This document shows, piece by piece, positions 18,092 through 26,913 of a stretch of DNA of 64,000 nucleotides. Source of the stretch: Dyadobacter sp. CY343 (GTDB lineage: Bacteria > Bacteroidota > Bacteroidia > Cytophagales > Spirosomataceae). Position numbers and translations under genes: made by a program. Where the stretch lies: the NCBI RefSeq assembly GCF_021390335.1, contig NZ_JAJUXK010000007.1, positions 310,001 through 374,000 of the forward strand. Direction: 5' to 3'. The notes below the pieces were generated by a model that had not been told where the DNA came from, ran no database searches, and saw only the letters and a program-made list of their open reading frames with translations. Positions within the stretch are counted from its first letter, which is position 1. Each line of letters opens with the position of its first letter.

Positions 18092-18985
18092 ATGTCAAAA
18101 AATTACTATCTCATTCTCTTCCTCCTACTTATCTCCATCTCCTCCTTCGCTCAAAAAGCTGCTGACAAGGAAGAGTGGAAATCGATTTTTAATGGTAAAG
18201 ACTTGACTGGCTGGGATATTAAGATCGCGGGACACAAAGTCAACGACAATTACAAAAATACCTTTATCGTTGAGGACAAAATGATCCGCGTGAATTACAA
18301 GGAGTATGACCGATTTACCACTGAGTATGGACACATGTATTATAACAAGCCGTATTCTCACTATAAAATCAGGTTACAATATCGTTTTACCGGAAACCAG
18401 GTGCCGGGCGGCGCTTCGTGGAATGTGAGAAACAGCGGGATTATGCTGCATTCACAGCCGGCCGCGAGTCTGGGGATAGATCAGGATTTTCCTATTTCAC
18501 TTGAAATGCAATACCTCGGAGGACTGAATGCGGGCGAACGAAATACCGGAAACCTTTGCACGCCAGGCACAATTGTGGATATTAACGGTAAGCTCGATGA
18601 GGCGCATTGCATCAACTCCACTTCTAAAACCTACGATGGAGACCGTTGGGTGAATGCGGAAGCGATCGTGCTGGGCGATTCCATCGTGTACCACCTGATC
18701 GAAAAAGATACGGTACTTGTATTTACCAAACCGAGAATCGGCGGCGGTTATGTCGGGAAAAATCATACCTTCAAAGATGGTAAAGTGGGTAGTGAAGATG
18801 AATGGGTAAAAAAGGACGGCACGCCTTTGGGCAGCGGATATATTGCGCTGCAAGCTGAAAGTCACCCGATTGATTTTCGGAATATTGAAGTGCTCGAATT
18901 GAAGGGCTGCATGAATCCGAAAGCTGTCAATTACAAATCATACTACGTAGAGCCTGACAATCAAGCTTGTAAGTTCAAGAAATAG
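18092..18985 (+). CDS. DUF1080 domain protein (3-keto-disaccharide hydrolase / concanavalin-like fold), secreted
   Basis: This 297-residue protein has a signal peptide (YYLILFLLLISISSFAQ) and a DUF1080 domain with the usual opening WKSIFNGKDLTGW at about residues 29-41. The family has a glucanase-like jelly-roll fold and includes periplasmic hydrolases of 3-keto-glycosides. The last 35 residues (CMNPKAVNYKSYYV... DNQAC) form a Cys-containing tail like those on other secreted Bacteroidota proteins. It ends 3 bp before gldG and so may share its transcript. The link to gliding is positional only. The predicted sugar role would fit the cytochrome/isomerase pair at 8.5-12.3 kb. Confidence 0.85.
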   Translation: MSKNYYLILFLLLISISSFAQKAADKEEWKSIFNGKDLTGWDIKIAGHKVNDNYKNTFIVEDKMIRVNYKEYDRFTTEYGHMYYNKPYSHYKIRLQYRFTGNQVPGGASWNVRNSGIMLHSQPAASLGIDQDFPISLEMQYLGGLNAGERNTGNLCTPGTIVDINGKLDEAHCINSTSKTYDGDRWVNAEAIVLGDSIVYHLIEKDTVLVFTKPRIGGGYVGKNHTFKDGKVGSEDEWVKKDGTPLGSGYIALQAESHPIDFRNIEVLELKGCMNPKAVNYKSYYVEPDNQACKFKK

Positions 18986-18988
18986 CAT

Positions 18989-20653
18989 ATGCTTATAAAA
19001 AGTACAATTCTCCGGATTGTCCTGCTGATAACCGTTCTGGCTGGTCTTAACTGGCTGGCTTCCCTGTTCTTTTTCAGACTGGATCTTACCGAAGACAAGC
19101 GTTACAGCATTTCCGAAGCCACGAAAAACCTTTTAGGCAGCCTTGATAAAGATATTATTGTCAATGTATACCTGTCGGGTGAATTTCCGGCAGGTTTTGA
19201 AAGACTTGAAAGTGCAACCAGGGAAACGCTCGAAGAATTTAAGACCTTCTCCAATGGACATTTAACTGTCAATTATTCCGACCCTTCCAGCGCGACGAGC
19301 GAAGATCAGCGGCAAAAGCAATATATGAACCTGGTTGATCGCGGATTGACTCCTACCAATGTTTTCGCGAATGAAGATGGAAAACGAACTGAAAAGATCA
19401 TTTTTCCCGGCGCGATCGTTCAGGCCGATACCCTCGCTGTTCCCGTGCAGCTATTAAAGGGAAACAAAACGAGTTCTTCCGAAGATCAGCTGAACCAGTC
19501 TTACGAAGGAGTTGAGTTTGAACTGGCTTCGGCGATCCGGCTGTTGGCGAATCCTGACAGGAAGAAGATAGGCTTAATTGTCAGTCATACTAAAATCTCC
19601 CCTGCGCGACTAAGCGATTTAATCGCGACGATCCAGCAGCATTATGATGTATTCCTGGATATGAACAATCCCGAATCCTACGACGGACTTGATGCCCTGC
19701 TGGTTATGAAGCCGGACAGCGCGTTTTCAGACACTGACAAATATAAGCTCGACCAATATGTGGTTTCAGGTGGAAAGGCGATGTTTTTTATCGATGGAGC
19801 GAAGGTAGATAGTGTGAGTCTGGACGGGAATTATGCGCAGCCAAATGATCTTAATTTAAACGATCTGTTTTTTAAATGGGGGGTCCGGGTGAATACCAAT
19901 CTGATCAAAGATCTTAATTGCGCCGATATTCTGCTGAATGTAGGAACCCGCGGCGACGCACCTGAAATCAAGCCACTACCCTGGCGTTTTTATCCGCTGC
20001 TGAATAATTTTGGTACCCACACGATTACCAGAAATTTGAATGCGGTTTACACCAGATTTTTGAGCAGCATAGATACGGTTGGCGGCGCGGCTGACATTCA
20101 GAAAATACCGCTGATGTTCACTTCTCCGTATACGCAAGTAGTAAATGCGCCTGCATTGGTAGGCTATAACGAAGCTCGGAAAGATCCGGAGGCTTCCGAG
20201 TACAGAGGTGGAGCAAAACTGGCGGCTGTGCTTCTGGAAGGATCATTTCATTCTCTATTTCAAAACCGCATTCTGCCAAACGACCCGCGATCAGCCAAAT
20301 TTAAAGGGGAAGGGAATGGCGGAAAAGTGATCATCTGCTCCGATGGTGACGTCATCGTCAACGATTTTGACTACAAAAGAAATGCCCCATTTCCACTAGG
20401 TTACGACCGCGTTTCCCAGCAGACTTTCGGTAATAAGGACTTTGTAATGAATGCGTTGGACTACCTTACTGACGCAAATGGGCTGATCAGTGCGAGAAAT
20501 AAGGAGATCAATATCCGCGCGCTCGACAAGATCAAATTACAGGAAAACAGGAAATTCTGGCAGGGGCTCAACCTGCTTCTCCCGATTGCGCTCATCGGGA
20601 TCTTCGGCGCCCTGAGATACTATCTTCGTCTACGAAAATTCACCAGAATTTAG
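18989..20653 (+). CDS. gldG: gliding-motility ABC transporter auxiliary component GldG
   Basis: This 554-residue membrane-anchored protein has a transmembrane helix at about residues 8-28, the GldG hallmark RLDLTEDKRYSIS just after it, a large soluble periplasmic ABC_transp_aux domain and a C-terminal helix (about 527-545). In gliding Bacteroidota GldG forms an ABC transporter with GldA and GldF. Here gldF is not adjacent: a DUF1080 gene sits 3 bp upstream. dnaN follows, as also recalled for Flavobacterium. The family is also found in non-gliding members, so motility is not proven. Confidence 0.88.
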   Translation: MLIKSTILRIVLLITVLAGLNWLASLFFFRLDLTEDKRYSISEATKNLLGSLDKDIIVNVYLSGEFPAGFERLESATRETLEEFKTFSNGHLTVNYSDPSSATSEDQRQKQYMNLVDRGLTPTNVFANEDGKRTEKIIFPGAIVQADTLAVPVQLLKGNKTSSSEDQLNQSYEGVEFELASAIRLLANPDRKKIGLIVSHTKISPARLSDLIATIQQHYDVFLDMNNPESYDGLDALLVMKPDSAFSDTDKYKLDQYVVSGGKAMFFIDGAKVDSVSLDGNYAQPNDLNLNDLFFKWGVRVNTNLIKDLNCADILLNVGTRGDAPEIKPLPWRFYPLLNNFGTHTITRNLNAVYTRFLSSIDTVGGAADIQKIPLMFTSPYTQVVNAPALVGYNEARKDPEASEYRGGAKLAAVLLEGSFHSLFQNRILPNDPRSAKFKGEGNGGKVIICSDGDVIVNDFDYKRNAPFPLGYDRVSQQTFGNKDFVMNALDYLTDANGLISARNKEINIRALDKIKLQENRKFWQGLNLLLPIALIGIFGALRYYLRLRKFTRI

Positions 20654-20676
20654 GGTACTTCGTCCGGTAATTTTTC

Positions 20677-20684
20677 TATTTTTG
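20677..20684 (+). promoter_or_regulatory. -7 box of a probable dnaN promoter
   Basis: TATTTTTG matches TAnnTTTG exactly, 73 bp before the dnaN ATG. No convincing TTG -33 box is seen at the usual distance. Confidence 0.4.
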
Positions 20685-20756
20685 TTCCCTACAAAACGAT
20701 TTTCGGGCTGTGGCCAACCCTATATATTTCACATTTAAACACTTACGTCACGAATT

Positions 20757-21881
20757 ATGAAGTTTGTCGTTTCGTCATCAGTCCTACTCAAACAGCTATC
20801 TGCTATCAACGGTGTAGTTTCAACGAACCCAATAGTACCGATTCTTGAAAATTTTCTGTTAACGTTGGATGGTAACTCGCTGACGGTAACCGCCTCCGAT
20901 CTTCAAACGGTTATGATCACCGAAATTGAAGTGGAATCTTCTGAAAAAGGTGCCATCGCGATTCCCGCAAAACTGTTGCTGGATACACTGCGCGGACTTC
21001 CTGAGCAGCCGATCACTTTGCAGGTAAATGGGGAAACTTTCGGAACCGAGATTATTTCGGACAACGGTCGTTATAAACTTTCTGGTGAAAACCCGATTGA
21101 CTTTCCAAAAACACCAGCTGTTAATCGCGGTCAGTCTGTGGAATTCTCTTCTTCTGCATTAGGATCTGCGATTGCAAATACACTTTTCGCAACAAGTACT
21201 GACGATCTTCGTCCGGCCATGACAGGTGTTTTCGTTCAAATGGGAACGGAGAATGCGACTTTCGTTGCAACCGACGGTCACCGCCTGGTTCGCTATCGCC
21301 GGACAGATATTAAATCGGATGTGGACACTTCGATGATCATTCAGCGGAAAGCGCTGAATCTCCTTAAATCTTGCTTGCCTTCTGAGGACTTGCTGGTTAA
21401 GGCAGAATTCACCTCATCAAATGCATTTTTCAGTTTTGGAAATATCCGCATGATATGCCGTTTAATAGATGAGCGTTTCCCGGACTATGAAAATGCAATT
21501 CCTACTAACAATCAGAATACACTTACGATCAGCAGAATGGAAATTCTGAGTTCGTTAAGACGTATTTCTATTTATTCAAACCGCACTACACATCAGGTTC
21601 GTCTGAAAATGTCTCTGAATGATCTCGTGATTTCTGCGGAGGATCTCGACTATTCAAATGAAGCCAATGAAAGGTTAATGTGTGAGTATAATGGAGAGGA
21701 TTTGGAAATTGGTTTTAATGCTAAATTCTTGATCGAGGTACTGGGTAACCTTTCAAGCAAAACAATCACATTTGAACTTTCCGCTCCAAACCGTGCTGGC
21801 TTAATTATCCCCGTCGATCAGGAAGAAAATGAAGATATTCTGATGCTGGTGATGCCCGTAATGTTGAATACCTACGTATAG
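20757..21881 (+). CDS. dnaN: DNA polymerase III subunit beta (sliding clamp)
   Basis: This 374-residue ring-forming processivity clamp has three tandem clamp domains (about residues 1-120, 130-245, 250-374). The N-terminus MKFVVSSSVLLKQL and the segment ATDGHRLV are diagnostic. The C-terminal MLVMPVML contains the usual hydrophobic-pocket strand. The gene is not linked to dnaA or the origin here but lies after gldG, which is common in Bacteroidota. A strong terminator follows, so it is probably transcribed alone or from its own promoter. Confidence 0.96.
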   Translation: MKFVVSSSVLLKQLSAINGVVSTNPIVPILENFLLTLDGNSLTVTASDLQTVMITEIEVESSEKGAIAIPAKLLLDTLRGLPEQPITLQVNGETFGTEIISDNGRYKLSGENPIDFPKTPAVNRGQSVEFSSSALGSAIANTLFATSTDDLRPAMTGVFVQMGTENATFVATDGHRLVRYRRTDIKSDVDTSMIIQRKALNLLKSCLPSEDLLVKAEFTSSNAFFSFGNIRMICRLIDERFPDYENAIPTNNQNTLTISRMEILSSLRRISIYSNRTTHQVRLKMSLNDLVISAEDLDYSNEANERLMCEYNGEDLEIGFNAKFLIEVLGNLSSKTITFELSAPNRAGLIIPVDQEENEDILMLVMPVMLNTYV

Positions 21882-21903
21882 GATTTACCATCAAATCATA
21901 TTT

Positions 21904-21933
21904 GGTCCGACACTTCTGTGCCGGACTTTTTTT
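21904..21933 (+). terminator. intrinsic terminator of dnaN
   Basis: GTCCGACAC (21905-21913) pairs with GTGCCGGAC (21918-21926) with one mismatch around a 4-base loop, then a run of seven T. Confidence 0.85.
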
Positions 21934-21976
21934 GTATATGCCTGACATTTAGACAGTTACAATTCGCAATAACTAA

Positions 21977-22050
21977 CTACGAAAAAAATCGTACTTAACA
22001 CTTGCATCTACGATATTTTTCGTAGACATTTGGTACGAAGATCATCGTAA
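21977..22050. promoter_or_regulatory. three BlaI/MecI-type operator dyads
   Basis: Three copies of TACGA-N6-TCGTA lie in 74 bp: 21978-21993, 22009-22024 and 22034-22049. The middle one extends to a perfect CTACGA/TCGTAG palindrome. Spacings between copies are 31 and 25 bp, so the first two lie about three helical turns apart. The last ends 12 bp before the repressor ATG. BlaI-family dimers bind such dyads, so autoregulation of blaI-blaR1 is the natural reading. Confidence 0.8.
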
Positions 22051-22061
22051 CCATTTCTACT

Positions 22062-22436
22062 ATGTACATTAAACCCACCGATTCTGAACTAGAGATCTTG
22101 AACTTCTTATGGCAAGCTGGCCCCAGCACCGTCAGAGCAGTTCATGATGCGCTCGCCGCAACGAAGGATGTTGGTTATACAACCACTTTGAAACTTATGC
22201 AAATCATGCACGACAAAGGCTTGCTATACCGGACAGAGCAAGGAAGGTCGCATATTTACGTCGCACTATTAGGAAAAGAGGAAACGCAACAAAATCTGCT
22301 GGGCAAATTAGTAGACACCGTATTTCAGGGGTCTGCTGCGCAAATGGTCATGCAGGCACTGGGGAATCATACTACCTCTCCGGAAGAATTAAATGAGATT
22401 CGTGAATTGTTAAATAACCTTGAAAACAATCGGTAG
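22062..22436 (+). CDS. BlaI/MecI/CopY family transcriptional repressor
   Basis: This 124-residue winged-helix repressor begins PTDSELEILNFLWQ, the conserved opening of Penicillinase_R proteins, with the recognition helix around residues 36-52 (TTLKLMQIMHDKGLL). The C-terminal half is the dimerisation helix region cleaved in systems controlled by BlaR1. It precedes the M56 peptidase gene by 2 bp, the usual repressor-sensor pairing. Three matching dyads just upstream are the likely operators. No beta-lactamase gene is nearby, so the regulon is probably something else in addition to itself. Confidence 0.93.
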   Translation: MYIKPTDSELEILNFLWQAGPSTVRAVHDALAATKDVGYTTTLKLMQIMHDKGLLYRTEQGRSHIYVALLGKEETQQNLLGKLVDTVFQGSAAQMVMQALGNHTTSPEELNEIRELLNNLENNR

Positions 22437-22438
22437 CT

Positions 22439-24301
22439 ATGAAATCGATCTCAACTTTTGTGTCAGATTCTGTTATCTCAGCCTTCGGCTGGACTTTGGT
22501 GCATTCACTGTGGCAGGCAACTGCATTGCTGATAATTAGTCTGGTTGCATTCTATGTTCTCCGGAAGAAATCAGCTAGTACGAAGTATCTCGCTGGGGTG
22601 AGTCTGCTCTTCGGTCAGATTGTCGCTTCTGTTATTACATTTTTCTATTATCACTCCAAATACTCCTCCCCCCTACCCGGCCTTAGCAATACAGTCTCAC
22701 TGAACAAATCGAATCTGAACAGTCTCGCTCAATCCGGATACGAGCTTCCGATCAGTTTAAAAATACAGTTCTGGCTCACTTCTCATTTGCATGAGTTGGT
22801 CGTTTGCTGGGTAATTGGCGCTGCAATACTATTGATCCGTTTTCTCGGGGGCTGGCTTTTTACTGTAAAGCTACGCGCTCAGGCTCGCGTAGTCATGGAC
22901 AAAGAGTGGCGCGCAAGGCTAGGCGTGATTGTCGCGAAGATGAATATTGCCAAATCAGTCGATTTCAAGGAAACATCTAAAATATTGACACCGATGGTGA
23001 TCGGTACTTTAAGCCCGGTCATCCTGGTTCCAATAGGCTTTCTGTCAGGATTTTCAACCTCTCAGGTGGAGGCTATCCTGGCGCATGAATTGGCTCATAT
23101 TAAGCGAAATGATTATCTGATTAATCTGTTTCAGTCATTTGTTGAGGTGATTTTTTTCTTTCACCCTGCTATCTGGTGGCTTTCTGACAGGATCCGTGCC
23201 GAGCGCGAGCATTGCTGTGATGATATTGCGCTGGCAGTTTGTGGAGATAAAATGTCGCTGGTGCATGCACTTGTAAAGGTTGCGGAGTGGCAAACCGCCC
23301 CCCGGGTTGCAATGGCTTTTGCTTCAAAAAAACCACTACTACTCAACAGAGTGCAGCGCGTACTCGGTATTTCTCCAAAAACTTCCAGAACAATCGGAAG
23401 CTTGCCGGTCCTGTTCTTTCTTATCACATTGGCTGTCAGCATTTCCGTATATGCAGTAGCTCAAAAATCTGAAAAACCACAAGAAAAGAAAGTAGTAAAA
23501 CAAACTGCCAAGAAAAAAGCGAAGCAACCTTTATTGGTGGAAGTTTCCGGCGAAATAATTCAGATACCCGATGAGGAAATCCCGGAGGATATTGCACTGC
23601 ATATTGAAGGATTGCTCGAAGAGTCGGCTGTACTGCATTTGAACAGTGATTCGCTCGAAAAAAAAATGTCCGAAATCAGTCGCAGGATGCACGCGATAAA
23701 TTCAGAAATGGAGCCGTTTTTACGCAGAACGGAGGAGATTCACCTGGAAATGGAGAAGCAAAATTTTGAGGTAGAGCGGGTTGAAAGAGAATTAGAGAAG
23801 ATCGAATGGAAAAAAGAGCGCGCAATGGAATCCAGATCGGAGCTAATGGAAAAGCGGTCTTCACTTCTTGACAGAGGAAATAAATCGAGCCAATCCAAGC
23901 TAACTGATACGGATCTTGACAAACAACTGGCTGATTATGAACAACAGATCAAAGTTGTGGAACAAACTATCTCAGAACTGAACACGCAAATTTCAGCGGC
24001 CAGAAAATCGCAGTTTGAAGCAGAACAGCCAAACCGAAAACTGGAAGCGGAAGCGGAGGAGGTGAATGCAAAAATTGAAGAACTGAGTAAAAAACTGGGT
24101 ATCGAGGCGCTTAGCATAGAAAAATTGGAAGCGGCTTCCAGGCCAATATCTTCCAGGGTAGTGCAGGGTACGGTACACAAGCAACACAGACTGGCTCCAC
24201 CGCCTCCGCCACCGCCGGTACCAGCAAAAGTATCAAAGCCTGCAAAATCACCAATCGCGCCGCCACCTCCACCAGCACCTCCTAAGAAAAGAGGGAATTG
24301 A
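22439..24301 (+). CDS. BlaR1-type M56 membrane metallopeptidase with coiled-coil and Pro-rich tail
   Basis: This 620-residue protein has membrane helices at about residues 22-41, 52-70, 118-140 and 321-343. The cytoplasmic peptidase loop carries zinc motif HELAH at 216-220 and a third ligand Glu in RAEREHCCDD. Unlike classical BlaR1 it has no penicillin-binding sensor domain. Residues after the last helix are a Lys-rich stretch, a long Glu/Lys coiled coil (about 390-565) and a tail rich in PPPPPP runs. It is coupled to the BlaI gene. It presumably relieves repression by proteolysis, but the extracytoplasmic signal would have to be sensed by the coiled coil. Confidence 0.9.
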   Translation: MKSISTFVSDSVISAFGWTLVHSLWQATALLIISLVAFYVLRKKSASTKYLAGVSLLFGQIVASVITFFYYHSKYSSPLPGLSNTVSLNKSNLNSLAQSGYELPISLKIQFWLTSHLHELVVCWVIGAAILLIRFLGGWLFTVKLRAQARVVMDKEWRARLGVIVAKMNIAKSVDFKETSKILTPMVIGTLSPVILVPIGFLSGFSTSQVEAILAHELAHIKRNDYLINLFQSFVEVIFFFHPAIWWLSDRIRAEREHCCDDIALAVCGDKMSLVHALVKVAEWQTAPRVAMAFASKKPLLLNRVQRVLGISPKTSRTIGSLPVLFFLITLAVSISVYAVAQKSEKPQEKKVVKQTAKKKAKQPLLVEVSGEIIQIPDEEIPEDIALHIEGLLEESAVLHLNSDSLEKKMSEISRRMHAINSEMEPFLRRTEEIHLEMEKQNFEVERVERELEKIEWKKERAMESRSELMEKRSSLLDRGNKSSQSKLTDTDLDKQLADYEQQIKVVEQTISELNTQISAARKSQFEAEQPNRKLEAEAEEVNAKIEELSKKLGIEALSIEKLEAASRPISSRVVQGTVHKQHRLAPPPPPPPVPAKVSKPAKSPIAPPPPPAPPKKRGN

Positions 24302-24315
24302 TAGCAATTAAAAAA

Positions 24316-25383
24316 TTACTCGACTTCAATAATTACATCGTCCGTCAATGGGCGGGTGACGCAGGTGAGAATAAATCCGGCATCTCTTTCTCCCTGCGTC
24401 AACCCCTCATCCTCATCCATTTGCACAGTTCCGGAAACGCACCTGCCCATACAGGCCGTACACATGCCCGCCTGACAGGAATAGGGTAAGTCAATATCCA
24501 TATTCAAAGCAGCTTCCAGCACAGTTTCGTGCGCTTTTACAGAAACCTTGTATTCAGTGCCTTCATAAAAAACGGTTACTTCCCTGGTTTTGTAAGTATC
24601 ATCTTCTGCCACGATCACCTCGCCCGGCTGGCTTGAAGAAGTAGTCACAAAACTTTCTCTCCGCACTTTTTGATCCAGAACTGCTAAAATTGATAATGCA
24701 CGTTTGGCTTCATCGATCATATCATCCGGCCCGCAAAGAAAATATTCTGCCTCACTTGCCTTCAAATCCGAAAGTTGACCTAATATTTTCAGAATATGCG
24801 TTTTGTTCAACCTACCTATTTCTCCTGTCCAGCTTTCGCCTGGCTGGCTGAGGGTATGTACAACCTGGAAACGGTCACCATATTTCTCTCTAAGCGCCTC
24901 AATTTTTGTTTTGAAAATAATAGAATCTTCATTGCGACTGCCGTAAATCAGGAATACCTGGCTTTCCGGCTCCACAATTAAAACTGATTTTAGTATTGAA
25001 AATAAAGGAGTTATCCCGCTTCCCGCACCAACAAAAACAACCTGCCTGACCTGATCATCCTCTTGTTTCGGAAAAAAAGAACCCATCGGCTCCACAGCTT
25101 CCAGTATGTCACCTTCCTTGATCGTATCCAGCAACATATTGGAAGCAAATCCGCCTGGAATACGCTTGATCGTAACAGCCAGCGAAACGTCGGTATATGG
25201 CGAGCTCGACATTGAATAGGACCTTCTCACCTTTGTTCCGTCTTCTATTGGCAACAATAATGTGAGAAACTGGCCTGGCCTGTAAGCAATTACCTCATTC
25301 AGCGGATGCCAGAAGTGGATTGTTGATGCCTCTTCCGTTTCCTTTTCTACCTCCTTAACTTTCAAAAAATAGTGCTTGCTCAT
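24316..25383 (-). CDS. FAD/NAD(P)-binding reductase with C-terminal 2Fe-2S ferredoxin domain
   Basis: This 355-residue flavodoxin-reductase-like protein is built like PaaE and Hmp-type electron transfer components. The FAD-binding motif RRSYSMS and GGFASNMLLD precede the NAD(P) motif VGAGSGITP. The C-terminal plant-type ferredoxin domain has Cys-x4-Cys-x2-Cys in SCQAGMCTACMG and a fourth Cys in ILTCVTRP. It would pass electrons from NAD(P)H to an oxygenase or other acceptor not encoded here. A tandem heptamer repeat lies directly upstream of its start. The stop lies 14 bp from the convergent BlaR1 gene. Confidence 0.9.
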   Translation of the reverse strand: MSKHYFLKVKEVEKETEEASTIHFWHPLNEVIAYRPGQFLTLLLPIEDGTKVRRSYSMSSSPYTDVSLAVTIKRIPGGFASNMLLDTIKEGDILEAVEPMGSFFPKQEDDQVRQVVFVGAGSGITPLFSILKSVLIVEPESQVFLIYGSRNEDSIIFKTKIEALREKYGDRFQVVHTLSQPGESWTGEIGRLNKTHILKILGQLSDLKASEAEYFLCGPDDMIDEAKRALSILAVLDQKVRRESFVTTSSSQPGEVIVAEDDTYKTREVTVFYEGTEYKVSVKAHETVLEAALNMDIDLPYSCQAGMCTACMGRCVSGTVQMDEDEGLTQGERDAGFILTCVTRPLTDDVIIEVE

Positions 25384-25391
25384 GGTCTTTT

Positions 25392-25428
25392 GGCTATTAG
25401 CTTTTAGCTTTTAGCGGGTAGCTTTTAG
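25392..25428. repeat. tandem 7-bp repeat upstream of the ferredoxin reductase
   Basis: Heptads GGCTATT, AGCTTTT, AGCTTTT, AGCGGGT, AGCTTTT follow one another without gaps, beginning 8 bp from the start codon (minus-strand gene). Read on the coding strand the units are AAAAGCT-like. The same heptad theme precedes the gene at 41667. Confidence 0.75.
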
Positions 25429-25496
25429 TATTGTTGAATATAAATGCAAAAGCCTCACAGGATAACACCTATGAGGCTTTTTTCATTTCCTGATTT

Positions 25497-26726
25497 CTAT
25501 TTTAAAGTTGCAACTGCATCTTTAATGCGCTGCACAGCTTCTATAAGCGATTCGTCTGACGCAGCAGTTGAAATGCGAATGCAATTCGGAGCGCCAAAAC
25601 CTGAACCTGCTACGGTTGATACGTAAGAATTGTTGAGCAGCCAGTTACAGAAATCGTCGGAGTCTTTAATGGTAGTTTCTCCGTCTGATTTCCCGAAATA
25701 ATAGCTCACATCCGGGAATGCGTAGAATGCGCCTTGCGGTACATTTACTTTAAATCCTTCAATGTCTTTCAACAAACCGACAACCAGGTCACGACGGCGG
25801 TGGTAAGCTTTTGCCATTTCTATCGAAGGCTCCATTGGCCCGTTGAAAGCAGCGGTAGCCGCTTTTTGAGCAATTGAGTTGGTACCGGAAGTAACCTGTC
25901 CCTGTAATTTCTCAACACCTTCGGCGATCCATTTGGCGGCTGCAATAAAACCGATCCGCCATCCTGTCATCGCGTAACCTTTTGCAACACCATTAACAGT
26001 AATCACGCGTTCCTTCAAAGCCGGAATAGAGCCAATACTGAAATGGCCTTCGTCGGTGAAGTTGATATATTCGTAGATTTCGTCAGCCAGCACATACACA
26101 CCTTCGTGTTTTTCAAGTACCGCAGCGATTTCTCTCAGTTCTGCTTCTGAATACACTGCTCCTGTTGGGTTGTTAGGAGAAGCGTACATGACAATCTTTG
26201 TTTTTGGTGTAATTGCAGCTTCCAATTGTGCAGCAGTTACTTTGAAATCATTTTCAAAAGCACCGTCCACAACTACCGACTTACCTTCCGCCAGCTTCAC
26301 CATTTCGGAGTAGCTTACCCAGTAGGGTGCAAAAATCACTACCTCGTCGCCTGGGTTGACCAAAACCTGGATCACATTCGCCAAAGAATGTTTGGCGCCT
26401 GTGGATACCACGATATTTTCTGGCTTCCAATCTATATTATTATCACGTGCCAACTTATCAGCAATCGCTTTGCGCAGATCAGGATAGCCTGCAACCGGAG
26501 AATAGCCGTGGAAACCATCATCGATAGCTTTCTTGGCTGCCTCGCAAATGTGCTCAGGCGTCTTAAAGTCTGGCTCACCTACACTCAGACTGATTACTCT
26601 ATGACCTTTGGAGGCTAGCTCCCGGGCCATTTTGGTCATCGCCAGCGTCGAAGATTCTTCGAGGGCGTTGATGCGGTCGGCCAACATACGTGTTTCCAAC
26701 CGGGTTTGCTCTGCTACTGCGGACAT
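25497..26726 (-). CDS. pyridoxal-phosphate aminotransferase, aspartate aminotransferase type (class I)
   Basis: This 409-residue fold-type I aminotransferase probably interconverts aspartate/oxaloacetate with glutamate/2-oxoglutarate. The PLP lysine is Lys249 in VAKGYAMTGWRIG, the pyridine-binding Asp215 is in LADEIYE, and the phosphate/carboxylate motif is SPNNPTGA at about 183-190, with a substrate-binding Arg near the C-terminus (NCIRIS). ATG at 26726 is chosen. A longer start at 26825 would place the coding sequence across a TACCTTTG promoter box at 26782-26789. The exact substrate could also be another amino acid of the AspC/PatA group. Confidence 0.9.
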   Translation of the reverse strand: MSAVAEQTRLETRMLADRINALEESSTLAMTKMARELASKGHRVISLSVGEPDFKTPEHICEAAKKAIDDGFHGYSPVAGYPDLRKAIADKLARDNNIDWKPENIVVSTGAKHSLANVIQVLVNPGDEVVIFAPYWVSYSEMVKLAEGKSVVVDGAFENDFKVTAAQLEAAITPKTKIVMYASPNNPTGAVYSEAELREIAAVLEKHEGVYVLADEIYEYINFTDEGHFSIGSIPALKERVITVNGVAKGYAMTGWRIGFIAAAKWIAEGVEKLQGQVTSGTNSIAQKAATAAFNGPMEPSIEMAKAYHRRRDLVVGLLKDIEGFKVNVPQGAFYAFPDVSYYFGKSDGETTIKDSDDFCNWLLNNSYVSTVAGSGFGAPNCIRISTAASDESLIEAVQRIKDAVATLK

Positions 26727-26781
26727 TGCAACAAAAATTGAGTTAAAGAAGGTACTGCGATCTGTATCAACAAATTGCCCG

Positions 26782-26789
26782 CAAAGGTA
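26782..26789 (-). promoter_or_regulatory. -7 box upstream of the aminotransferase
   Basis: On the minus strand the bases read TACCTTTG, an exact TAnnTTTG, followed by GCGGG. It is 56 bp before the chosen ATG and argues against the longer start. A clear -33 TTG is not seen. Confidence 0.45.
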
Positions 26790-26913
26790 CGGGTTTTTTA
26801 TAGTTGTGCGGTTTAATGCAAACAAAGATTTGTTAAAATTTTTCCGTTACCAATTCAATGAATGTTCGTATTCATTAATAATCACGTAACAGATTACGCT
26901 AAAAAATGAATTT

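Noticed and set aside
25392..25428. Short CRISPR-like repeat array
   Set aside because: The units are 7 bp with no spacers and no cas genes are present.
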